From the NCBI RefSeq assembly GCF_902804475.1, contig NZ_CADCSU010000087.1, positions 124,001 through 188,000 on the forward strand: a DNA stretch of 64,000 nucleotides, written 5' to 3'. The position numbers and the translations under genes were made by a program. The DNA is from Flavobacterium bizetiae (lineage in GTDB: Bacteria > Bacteroidota > Bacteroidia > Flavobacteriales > Flavobacteriaceae). Below are positions 45,136-52,510 of this stretch, one piece after another. The notes under the pieces were generated by a model, which was not told the origin of the DNA, ran no database searches, and saw only the letters and a program-made list of their open reading frames with translations. The first letter of the stretch is position 1, and the number at the start of each line of letters is the position of its first letter.

Positions 45136-47982
45136 ATGAAAAAAAATGTACTAATCGTTTTAGGTCTGCTCACGTTTTCAGGTGTTTATGCTCAGGAAAA
45201 TAAAAAAGAACAAGATAGCCTGAAAAATAATGAGTTATCTGAAGTAACAATAGTAGGATCGAGGAGTAAAAACAGAGTAAAAACTGATGTCCCTGTTCCT
45301 GTAGATGTTTTTAATATTTCTGACATTACAAAAGGTTCGCCACAAACAAGCGTTACCCAGATCTTAAATTACGTTGCCCCTTCTTTTACCAGTAATGCGA
45401 CTTCTACTGCAGATGCTACAGATCACGTCGATCCTGCACAATTAAGAGGTTTAGGTCCGGATCAGGTTTTAATATTAGTAAATGGTAAACGCAGACATTC
45501 AAGCGCATTAGTAAATATCAACGGATCTCCGGGAAGAGGATCTGTAGGAACAGATTTAAATGCAATTCCATCATTCGCTATTGAAAGAATCGAAGTTTTA
45601 CGTGACGGTGCAGCTGCTCAATACGGTTCAGATGCTATCGCCGGAGTAATTAATATTGTATTAAAAAAGAATGCTAACTTTATTTCGGGAGGTATTCAAT
45701 ATGGTACCAATTTATCTTCAGGATCTAATAATTTTAAAGGTGGAGCTGATGGACAAACCGTACAGGCAGATTTAAACTACGGAACGTCTTTAGGTAAAGA
45801 AGGAAGTTTCCTGAACATTACCGGAAGCGCCGTAACCAGACAGGCAACAAGCAGAGCTGGAATTAGAAACGGTACTATTTTTAATGCTTACAATGCAATA
45901 GAAAACAGAGCTGCTCAAAATGGAGTTGCTATCAATTCATTGTTTAGCAATATTAATAACACGCCAAATACGTCGCAAATTCTTAGCACATTGCAGCAAT
46001 ATGCTCCACAAGTAAGTTATTTTACGCCGGCACAACAAACCGCAATTTCTTCTGCAACAACACTTACGCAAATGCAAAATGCTTTAAATTTTGATGTTAC
46101 TAATAATGAAATTGCTTACAGAGGTCAGGAAAGAAGCGATTATAATATGAGTGTTGGTCAGTCAGAATTGGCATCGGGACAACTATATTATAATACAAAA
46201 TATCCTTTGTCTGATATTACATCTTTGTATTCTTTTGGGGGACTTTCGTATAGAAATGGTAAATCTTATGCTTTTAACAGATTGCCAAATGCTTCCGGTG
46301 CTTTCACGCAAGTGTATCAAAACGGATTTTTACCAGAAATAGAATCGTCTATACTAGATGCTTCTGCAGCGCTTGGTGTTACGACAAATATATTAGGTTT
46401 TGATACCGATTTAAGTACAAATTTGGGAACAAACTCTTTTCAATACGATGTAAACAATACTATTAATGCGACTTTGGGAGTAAATTCTCCTTCTAGTTTT
46501 GATGCTGGTAAAGTTTCATTTTTACAAAGTACCACCAATTTAGATTTCAGTAAAAAGTTAGATGTTCTGGAAGGATTAAACGTTGCTTTTGGTGGAGAAT
46601 TCAGATATGAAAACTATCAGATAAAAGCTGGGGAAGAAGCTTCTTACGGATTGTATGATGTAAATGGAGCTTTAGTTTCCGGAATTCTGCCAAGTAATTC
46701 ACCATTGATCGTAACAGATTTTTATGGTAATAAGCGCGGAGCAGGAGCACAGGGATTCTCAGGATTTCAGCCTTCTGATGCTAAAGAAAAAGACAGAAAA
46801 AGTGGTGCAGCTTATCTTGATTTAGAATTGAATGTTACTAAAAACTGGCTTTTAAACGGTGCCGCTCGTTATGAAAATTATTCAGATTTTGGAAGTACAG
46901 TAATCTTTAAACTGGCTTCTCTTTTAAAACTGAACGATAATATTAATTGGAGAATTTCCGGACAAACAGGTTTTAGAGCGCCATCATTACAACAAAAATA
47001 TTTTGAATCAAGTTCTACTCAGTTCATCAACGGTGCACCTTATCAGGTAGGTTATTTTACAAATGATTCTCAGGCAGCTAAAAGTATTGGAGTTGAAAGT
47101 TTAAAACCTGAAAAATCTAAAAGTATCAGTACAGGATTTACATTCAAAATTCCTGAAGCCAATATTACAATTGCAACAGATGCTTATTTTACAAGAATCG
47201 ACGACAGAGTAGTTTTAACAGGACAATATGCAAGACCAACAGATGCTCAGATCACGGCGGCAACATCACAACAGCAAAAAGATGCATTGACTTTGTTTCA
47301 ACAGGCATTTGATTTAAAAGGTGTAGAAAGAGCATCGTTCTGGACTAACGGGATTGACTCTGAAACAAAAGGTATAGATGTGGTGATTTCTCAAAAATAC
47401 GATGTAATCCAGGACTTTACTATTAGAAACGATTTTGCTTTAAGTTATAATACCACCAAAAGAGTAGGGAAATTGAATGTTCCTCAATCTATTATTGATG
47501 CAGGTGGAGATCCTTATGTGTATTCATTTTTTCCGGAATCAAGCAGAGTTTATTTAGAAGAGGCAATTCCTAAATTGAAAGCAAATTTAATGACAACATT
47601 TAGTATCAAAAAACTGGATATTTATTTAAGAAACAGCTATTTCGGAAAAGTAACTGATCCGGGAGCAACAGATGTAAATCTTGACGGATCGTCTTCTGTT
47701 TATGAGCACCCTGAATACAGCGCTAAAATTGTTACCGATTTATCTTTAGGATATCAAATCAATGAGAAATTCAGATTTACAATTGGTCTTAATAATATAG
47801 GAGATGTTTATCCGGACAGAAACAATCCTGCAACTCCGGCCTTTACGAATACAACGCCAACATTGTCTCCTGCGCCAAGCACAGATTTAACAAACGCAAA
47901 TCAGTTTGCTTATTCAAGAGCGGTATCACAATTTGGATTGAACGGAAGATTTGGTTTTGCCAGATTAAGTTTTAAGTTCTAA
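45136..47982 (+). CDS. TonB-dependent receptor, candidate sulfur-compound importer
   Basis: 948 residues. A signal peptide (MKKNVLIVLGLLTFSGVYAQ) precedes a TonB-box-like segment (LSEVTIVGSRSKNR), a plug (NISDITKGSPQTSVTQILNYVAPSF, QLRGLGPDQVLILVNGKRRHSSALVN, ERIEVLRDGAAAQYGSDAIAGVINIVLKK), then a 22-strand barrel that ends QFGLNGRFGFARLSFKF, with aromatic Phe at the end. No carboxypeptidase-like N-terminal domain is present and no SusD gene follows, so it is not a polysaccharide SusC. The Met/Cys attenuator in its leader suggests that its cargo supplies sulfur or methionine, as inference only. Confidence 0.93.
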   Translation: MKKNVLIVLGLLTFSGVYAQENKKEQDSLKNNELSEVTIVGSRSKNRVKTDVPVPVDVFNISDITKGSPQTSVTQILNYVAPSFTSNATSTADATDHVDPAQLRGLGPDQVLILVNGKRRHSSALVNINGSPGRGSVGTDLNAIPSFAIERIEVLRDGAAAQYGSDAIAGVINIVLKKNANFISGGIQYGTNLSSGSNNFKGGADGQTVQADLNYGTSLGKEGSFLNITGSAVTRQATSRAGIRNGTIFNAYNAIENRAAQNGVAINSLFSNINNTPNTSQILSTLQQYAPQVSYFTPAQQTAISSATTLTQMQNALNFDVTNNEIAYRGQERSDYNMSVGQSELASGQLYYNTKYPLSDITSLYSFGGLSYRNGKSYAFNRLPNASGAFTQVYQNGFLPEIESSILDASAALGVTTNILGFDTDLSTNLGTNSFQYDVNNTINATLGVNSPSSFDAGKVSFLQSTTNLDFSKKLDVLEGLNVAFGGEFRYENYQIKAGEEASYGLYDVNGALVSGILPSNSPLIVTDFYGNKRGAGAQGFSGFQPSDAKEKDRKSGAAYLDLELNVTKNWLLNGAARYENYSDFGSTVIFKLASLLKLNDNINWRISGQTGFRAPSLQQKYFESSSTQFINGAPYQVGYFTNDSQAAKSIGVESLKPEKSKSISTGFTFKIPEANITIATDAYFTRIDDRVVLTGQYARPTDAQITAATSQQQKDALTLFQQAFDLKGVERASFWTNGIDSETKGIDVVISQKYDVIQDFTIRNDFALSYNTTKRVGKLNVPQSIIDAGGDPYVYSFFPESSRVYLEEAIPKLKANLMTTFSIKKLDIYLRNSYFGKVTDPGATDVNLDGSSSVYEHPEYSAKIVTDLSLGYQINEKFRFTIGLNNIGDVYPDRNNPATPAFTNTTPTLSPAPSTDLTNANQFAYSRAVSQFGLNGRFGFARLSFKF

Positions 47983-47997
47983 GAATATAAGATTGGC

Positions 47998-48130
47998 CAC
48001 AGATTAAACGGATCAAACGGATTTGCACAGATTTTTTTAATCATTAAATTTTAAGACAATAGAAGAGAATATAAAGAACCTGTGTAAATCGGTTCAAATC
48101 CGCAAAACCCGCGGGCTATTTTTTTTACCG
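47998..48130. repeat. Dispersed intergenic repeat
   Basis: CACAGATTAAACGGATCAAACGGATTTGCACAG-like text faces CTGTGTAAATCGGTTCAAATCCGCAAAACC-like text 60 bases later as an imperfect inverted repeat, followed by T residues. It resembles the element at 43114-43258 in composition and may also end transcription after the receptor gene. Confidence 0.5.
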
Positions 48131-48187
48131 CTGAATACCAGTATTTACAGGGCTTCGAAAAAAATAATGTTAAATATCAATTTTTAA

Positions 48188-48220
48188 TTTGGTAGATCTA
48201 AAAATACTTTATATATTTAC
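48188..48220 (+). promoter_or_regulatory. Promoter of leader peptide 2 / metY unit
   Basis: TTTG at 48188-48191, spacer of exactly 20 bases, and TATATTTAC at 48212-48220 (TAnnTTTG with A for G). Confidence 0.5.
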
Positions 48221-48235
48221 TCTATCGAATTAGTC
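48216..48235. promoter_or_regulatory. Candidate sulfur-regulon operator, site C
   Basis: TTTACTCTATCGAATTAGTC overlaps the -7 element. Its reverse complement (CTAATTCGATAGAGTAAA) matches the core of the site at 44860 at all but two positions in 18. Overlap with -7 fits a repressor. Confidence 0.45.
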
Positions 48236-48274
48236 GAGTTTAAAATAAGAGATTAATTTTTAAATAAAATAAAA

Positions 48275-48355
48275 ATGAAAACAATAGCGAAAAATATGAT
48301 GATATGTTGTGAGATGATGCAAATGTGCATCCCAATTCGCTGTTGCCAAAAGTGA
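48275..48355 (+). CDS. Met/Cys leader peptide 2 (candidate attenuator)
   Basis: 26 codons, ATG 48275 to TGA 48355. Met occurs at residues 1, 8, 9, 14, 15 and 17 and Cys at 11, 12, 18, 23 and 24: eleven sulfur residues of 26, including two MM and two CC pairs. CCAAAAG at 48346-48352, which spans the last codons before the stop, can pair with CTTTTGG at 48392-48398 in the 5' arm of the terminator. Stalling at the Met or Cys codons would therefore free an antiterminator, and translation to the stop would block it. The downstream genes are a small protein and metY. Confidence 0.85.
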   Translation: MKTIAKNMMICCEMMQMCIPIRCCQK

Positions 48356-48386
48356 AAGATAAAATCTTTGTTATAGTTAGAACTAT

Positions 48387-48424
48387 AAGCCCTTTTGGTA
48401 GCCATCCTAAAGGGCTTTTTTTTT
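48387..48424 (+). terminator. Attenuator terminator 2
   Basis: AAGCCCTTT (48387-48395) pairs with AAAGGGCTT (48409-48417), followed by a run of T to 48424. It lies between leader peptide 2 and the small gene at 48451. Confidence 0.9.
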
Positions 48425-48450
48425 ATTTCAACACTTTTAAAATTTAAATT

Positions 48451-48648
48451 ATGAAAACGCTAAACTCAATCGCAGTAGAATATTTATTAAGAAACGATTC
48501 TCAAAATAATACCAATAATAAATCTGAAGACATTACAAGAGAAGTGGCAAGATTAAATGCAGAGCAGGCTGTAATAAGAAGTCAAAAATCATTATTGCTT
48601 TTAATGTATAATATTGAAGAAGAAGGAGACGATTTTTTTATTCAATAA
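48451..48648 (+). CDS. Small protein upstream of metY, SLLxLMY family
   Basis: 65 residues starting MKTLNSIAVEYLLRNDSQNN. The N-terminal two-thirds is polar and Asn-rich, then helical (EVARLNAEQAVIRSQ). The C-terminus, SLLLLMYNIEEEGDDFFI, closely resembles SLLFLMYSKENETLFI at the end of the 63-residue protein at 51950. Both genes stand between a Met/Cys attenuator terminator and a methionine gene, so the pair looks like a small-protein family tied to methionine synthesis. No known domain was recognised. The gap to metY is 71 bases. Confidence 0.72.
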   Translation: MKTLNSIAVEYLLRNDSQNNTNNKSEDITREVARLNAEQAVIRSQKSLLLLMYNIEEEGDDFFIQ

Positions 48649-48719
48649 AATACCAATTTCAAAGAAACAATTTCAATAACAATATATATAGTATTAACAA
48701 TACCTAAAAAATTAAGATC

Positions 48720-50024
48720 ATGAGCACACAAAAATTCGCTACAAACGCACTACACGCAGGACACGATGTTACTAAAAATGCAGGGACCAGAGCAGTGCCA
48801 ATTTACCAGACATCATCATATGTATTTAACGATTCAGATCATGCTGCCAATTTATTTGGTCTTGCCGAAGCCGGATTTATCTATACACGATTAAACAACC
48901 CGACAAACGATATTTTAGAACAACGTCTTGCAGCGCTTGAGGGCGGAATTGGAGCTGTAGTTACAGCGTCTGGAGCATCGGCAATTTCTACAGCTTTATT
49001 GACATTGCTAAAAGCGGGCGATCATATTGTTGCTTCGAATAGTTTATACGGAGGAACTTATAATTTGCTAAATGTAACTTTACCTCGTCTAGGAATTACA
49101 ACCACTTTTGTAGATCCTTCTCAACCGGAAAATTTCACAAAAGCGGCCAAAGAAAATACAAGAGCCTTTTTTGTAGAATCTCTGGGAAATCCAAAATTAG
49201 ATGTACTAGATCTGAAAGGAATTTCGGCGGAAGCCAAAAACTTTAAGGTACCTTTTATTGTAGACAATACGGTTGCTACTCCTTATTTATTAAACCCAAT
49301 TGAATATGGAGCAGATATCGTAATTCACTCTTTAACTAAATATATTTCAGGAAACGGAACTTCATTAGGAGGCGTTATCATCGATGCAGGAAAATTTGAC
49401 TGGTCGAACGGAAAATTTCCTGAATTCACAGAACCTTCTGCAGGATATCACGGATTAGTGTATCACGAAGCTTTAGGAAATGCAGCTTTCATAGCAAAAG
49501 CAAGAATCGAAGGTTTGCGTGATTTTGGTGCCGCTTTGAGTCCGTTTAATGCTTTCCAGATCATTCAGGGATTAGAAACATTACCAATCCGAATCAAGAA
49601 ACATAGCGAAAATGCTTTGGCTTTAGCCTCTTGGTTAGAAAAGCAAGAAGAAGTGGTTTGGGTAAATTATCCAGGTCTTAAAAACAATAAGTATTATGAT
49701 TTGGCACAACAATATTTGCCAAAAGGACAAAGTGGTGTAATTACTTTTGGACTAAAAGGTGGTTTTGATGCCGCTAAAAAAGTGGTAGATCAAACTAAAT
49801 TGTTCTCTCTTTTAGCCAATATTGGTGATACAAAATCATTAATCATTCATCCGGCAAGTACTACACACCAACAATTGTCTGATGCTGACCAACTAGAAAC
49901 GGGAGTTTCAAAAGATTTAGTCCGACTTTCTGTCGGAATTGAAGATATCGAGGATTTAATAGCTGATTTGCAGGCTGCTTTCGCAAGCGTTACCCAATCG
50001 CAATACAGTATTAATAAAAATTAG
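48720..50024 (+). CDS. metY: O-acetylhomoserine sulfhydrylase
   Basis: 434 residues, the long MetY type of the Cys/Met PLP family. The lysine Schiff-base motif is IVIHSLTKYISGNGTSLGGVI. The N-terminus FATNALHAGHDVTKNAGTRAVPIYQTSSYVF and RLNNPTNDILEQRLAALEGG are typical of MetY, and LLANIGDTKSLIIHPASTTHQQLSDADQLETGVSKDLVRLSVGIED is the C-terminal signature. It makes homocysteine from O-acetylhomoserine and sulfide. It lies behind a Met/Cys attenuator and before a homoserine dehydrogenase-like gene. Confidence 0.95.
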   Translation: MSTQKFATNALHAGHDVTKNAGTRAVPIYQTSSYVFNDSDHAANLFGLAEAGFIYTRLNNPTNDILEQRLAALEGGIGAVVTASGASAISTALLTLLKAGDHIVASNSLYGGTYNLLNVTLPRLGITTTFVDPSQPENFTKAAKENTRAFFVESLGNPKLDVLDLKGISAEAKNFKVPFIVDNTVATPYLLNPIEYGADIVIHSLTKYISGNGTSLGGVIIDAGKFDWSNGKFPEFTEPSAGYHGLVYHEALGNAAFIAKARIEGLRDFGAALSPFNAFQIIQGLETLPIRIKKHSENALALASWLEKQEEVVWVNYPGLKNNKYYDLAQQYLPKGQSGVITFGLKGGFDAAKKVVDQTKLFSLLANIGDTKSLIIHPASTTHQQLSDADQLETGVSKDLVRLSVGIEDIEDLIADLQAAFASVTQSQYSINKN

Positions 50025-50111
50025 GTTTTTTTGTTTTTTGTTTGAAAAATTGCCTTTAGTAGCGTGAGTTCTGCTAGAGGTGATTTTTTATAAAAAACTA
50101 TCTATATAAAA

Positions 50112-50222
50112 GTTTTTTCACCATATAAGTGATATAAGTTCATTTTAGTAGAGACGCACAGCAGTGCGTCTAAATCATATAGTTTGATAATATTAAATGA
50201 ACTTATATCACTTATATGGTTT
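50112..50222. repeat. Long palindromic repeat, copy 1
   Basis: Arms 50120-50145 and 50195-50220 are perfectly complementary over 26 bases (starting ACCATATAAGTGATATAAG). The spacer includes an inner hairpin at 50152-50171 (AGACGCAC / GTGCGTCT). A second copy lies at 59088-59163 with a different spacer. The element may end transcription after metY. Confidence 0.85.
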
Positions 50223-50248
50223 AATTAACCCCCAATAAATTAAAAATT

Positions 50249-51337
50249 ATGTCAAAGCTTAAAATAAATATCATCCTTTTTGGAATTGGAAATATCGGAA
50301 GTACTTTGATCAATCAGATAATCGAAAGTCAGGAGTTTTTTCTTGAAAGTAAAAATATCGATTTTCATTTTCCAATTATAACAAATTCAACCGTAGCATT
50401 TTTTGAGAAAGAAGGCGTTGGATATGCCTGGGAAACCAATTTTCTAGAATTGGCAGTTCCGTTTAAAGTGCAGGATATTATCGAATTTGCGAAAGAAAAT
50501 GAGTTTGAAAATCTAATTGCCGTTGATGCCACAGCAAGCGATGAGCTCATTCATCATTATAATACTTTGATCGAAAACGGATTTAATATTGTAGCGGTAA
50601 ATAAAAAAGCCAATACACTGCCAATTGATCTGTATAAAGAGATTAGGGCCAATCTTAAAAAATACGACAAAGAATTTCTGTATGAAACATCAGTAGATAC
50701 TGGTTTTCCGGTCTTGCAAACCTTAAGAGATTTGTATTATTCGGGTGAAAAAATCACAAAAATACGAGGTGTTTTCTCTGATAATCTAAGTTATGTTTTT
50801 AACCGTTTTGCGACCGAAGATGCTACTTTTTCGTCTCTTTTAAAAGATGCCAGTTTACTCGGATTGATGCGATCGACTTTTAAAGAAGATTTGTCCGGAA
50901 ATGATACTGCCAGAAAACTACTGATTTTGACGAGAGAGATCGGGAAAGATTTCGATTTCTCGGATATAAAAATTAATTCTCTTATTACAGAACAACATCT
51001 GGAAAAAAACGGAATTCTTAATAAAGATGCGATCGATAAATCGTTTAAAATTGCCAAAATAGCCCAGGCAGATAATCATGTACTGAGATATGTAGGTGAA
51101 TTTGATTTACAGAAAAATACCTTAGAAGTCAAATTAGTTTCAGAACCAGTTTGGTCCGCCATAGGTCAGCTAAAAGGATCAGATACCATTTTTGAAATTT
51201 ATACACAATCTTACGCAGATGTTCCAATAGCAATTCAAAGTGCTTCGGCATGTAAACAGGCAATCTCGAGAGGGATAATAACTGACATTTTAAAGGTAGC
51301 CGAAAAAATTAAAAATAAAGAAGCAGTTTGGCTGTAA
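50249..51337 (+). CDS. Homoserine dehydrogenase-like protein lacking a catalytic Glu
   Basis: 362 residues, collinear with the C-terminal half of the fused enzyme at 53502. The Rossmann loop is FGIGNIGSTLINQI and NKKANTLPIDLYKEIR is intact. In the active site the fused enzyme has TEPDPREDLCGNDVGRK; here the matching text is MRSTFKEDLSGNDTARK. The Asp and Lys equivalent to yeast D214, D219 and K223 remain, but the homoserine-binding Glu (E208) is Arg. GVFSGTLSY is also changed to GVFSDNLSY. It may be a poor or altered dehydrogenase, or a regulatory paralogue. It sits between metY and the next attenuator. Confidence 0.82.
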   Translation: MSKLKINIILFGIGNIGSTLINQIIESQEFFLESKNIDFHFPIITNSTVAFFEKEGVGYAWETNFLELAVPFKVQDIIEFAKENEFENLIAVDATASDELIHHYNTLIENGFNIVAVNKKANTLPIDLYKEIRANLKKYDKEFLYETSVDTGFPVLQTLRDLYYSGEKITKIRGVFSDNLSYVFNRFATEDATFSSLLKDASLLGLMRSTFKEDLSGNDTARKLLILTREIGKDFDFSDIKINSLITEQHLEKNGILNKDAIDKSFKIAKIAQADNHVLRYVGEFDLQKNTLEVKLVSEPVWSAIGQLKGSDTIFEIYTQSYADVPIAIQSASACKQAISRGIITDILKVAEKIKNKEAVWL

Positions 51338-51408
51338 GTGGTTTCGAATAGTAGTTAGTTGTTCTTTGATATATTGAAACAGGAAAGTTCATTACGTTTA
51401 TTTTTGTA

Positions 51409-51490
51409 GGTTTTAACGTTCAATTTTTAATATCTTAAATTTGTAAGATGTTTTTTAACGTTAAAATGGTGTTTTTTAACGTTTTTTAAG
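51409..51490. repeat. Phased TTTTAACGTT repeats
   Basis: TTTTAACGTT occurs at 51411-51420, 51453-51462 and 51474-51483. The spacings are 42 and 21 bases, multiples of two helical turns. The last two lie within GTTTTTTAACGTT units. They could be a tandem binding array upstream of leader peptide 3. Confidence 0.55.
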
Positions 51491-51700
51491 ATTAATTTGC
51501 TGATCCTCACTTGCGTAATTGAAAAAATATTCGCACATTTGTAATACCTCAAAATTACCAGAAAATAAATTTAGTATTCTGAATAATAGTTATGTCGATC
51601 GGGACAAAAGTTAAAGCAACTTTATTTCTTATTGATTAAAAAAGAAGAATAAAGTAAAAATATTTCGGCAGTTTCCGGGAAGCTTATTAAAATAAAACAA

Positions 51701-51802
51701 ATGCAAGAATTTTTTAAAATAGCAATTAAATCACAGATGAATAAATCCCTACAGATGAACAAGATGTTTAATGTCGCACGTATTTGTGTACAAGTCTGTT
51801 GA
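51701..51802 (+). CDS. Met/Cys leader peptide 3 (candidate attenuator)
   Basis: 33 codons, ATG 51701 to TGA 51802. Met at residues 1, 13, 19 and 22 and Cys at 29 and 33. An internal ATG at 51737 would give a 21-residue peptide that is denser in Met/Cys, so the true start is not certain. CTAAAAG at 51805-51811, just after the stop and within the footprint of a terminating ribosome, can pair with CTTTTGG (51840-51846) at the 5' arm of the terminator with one G-U pair. The next genes are a small protein, a SAM-I riboswitch, metX and thrA. Confidence 0.72.
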   Translation: MQEFFKIAIKSQMNKSLQMNKMFNVARICVQVC

Positions 51803-51834
51803 TACTAAAAGTATATATAAGTTGTAAAAAACTT

Positions 51835-51870
51835 AAACCCTTTTGGTATTTTAATCAAAAGGGTTTTTTT
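51835..51870 (+). terminator. Attenuator terminator 3
   Basis: AAACCCTTTTG (51835-51845) pairs with CAAAAGGGTTT (51856-51866) and ends in seven T residues. It closely resembles terminator 2 in sequence. Confidence 0.9.
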
Positions 51871-51949
51871 ATTCCATTTGGTTGCCATAACAAAAAATTA
51901 AACAAACGATAAAGATTATAAAACGCAAACTAACATAAACTTAAATATC

Positions 51950-52141
51950 ATGAGCACAATCAACTACCTAAGAAAAAAACTTTTCAGAAGCAAAATCGAA
52001 AGAAATAATCCTCCGCCAGTTAACGAATTGATCCATCCAAGTTTCGGAATAACTGAGACTGATAAAAAAGCGGAGAAAAAAGAACCAAATTCATTATTGT
52101 TTTTGATGTATTCAAAAGAAAATGAAACTCTTTTCATCTAA
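51950..52141 (+). CDS. Small protein upstream of metX, SLLxLMY family
   Basis: 63 residues, starting MSTINYLRKKLFRSKIERNN with a basic amphipathic start and a Pro-rich middle (PPPVNELIHPSFGI). The C-terminus, SLLFLMYSKENETLFI, parallels that of the protein at 48451. The rest of the two proteins is not alignable by eye. The gene is bounded by attenuator terminator 3 and the SAM-I riboswitch, so it would be expressed when Met or Cys is scarce. No known family was recognised. Confidence 0.68.
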   Translation: MSTINYLRKKLFRSKIERNNPPPVNELIHPSFGITETDKKAEKKEPNSLLFLMYSKENETLFI

Positions 52142-52271
52142 CTTGAAAAGCACTCATAAATTAGGGTAATACCTGCTTAAATTTACTGGGCAAATTGTTC
52201 GGTAATTTTTTGCGTACAATAGTTTCTGATTGAATTATGTTTAAGAAATTGAGGAATCAGTTTCGATAAAA

Positions 52272-52304
52272 TTTGTTAGTTTAAGAAATAAGTAGTTAAT
52301 TTGC
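52272..52304 (+). promoter_or_regulatory. Promoter of the SAM-I / metX / thrA unit
   Basis: TTTG at 52272-52275, 20-base spacer, TTAATTTGC at 52296-52304. It lies just before the riboswitch, so metX-thrA can be transcribed on its own. Confidence 0.5.
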
Positions 52305-52331
52305 ACCGTTAAGTTCAAATACGTATTGAAA

Positions 52332-52438
52332 TGTTATAAAGAAAGGACGAGGGATTAGACCCGATGAATCCTTAGCAACCCTTCGTTAAATCGAAGAAGG
52401 TGCTGCATTCTACCACGCCCAAACGTGGAAAGATAACA
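52332..52438 (+). ncRNA. SAM-I (S-box) riboswitch
   Basis: The S-box consensus is clear: GACGAGGGATTAGACCCGAT then GAATCCTTAGCAACCC (P2 and its kink-turn side), the P3 stem CTTCG...CGAAG, AAGGTGCTGCATTCTACC, and a P4 stem ACGC...CGTGGAAAGAT. P1 can form from TGTTAT (52332-52337) and ATAACA (52433-52438). AAAGAAAG at 52338-52345 is also complementary to CTTTCTTT at 52467-52474, a possible alternative pairing downstream. There is no obvious terminator in between. It should turn off metX and thrA when SAM is plentiful. Confidence 0.93.
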
Positions 52439-52510
52439 ACAAGAATTTTCTAGTTTCACTCTAGTACTTTCTTTCTAATATTTCCACATACAAATCAAAA
52501 TTAAAAAGAT

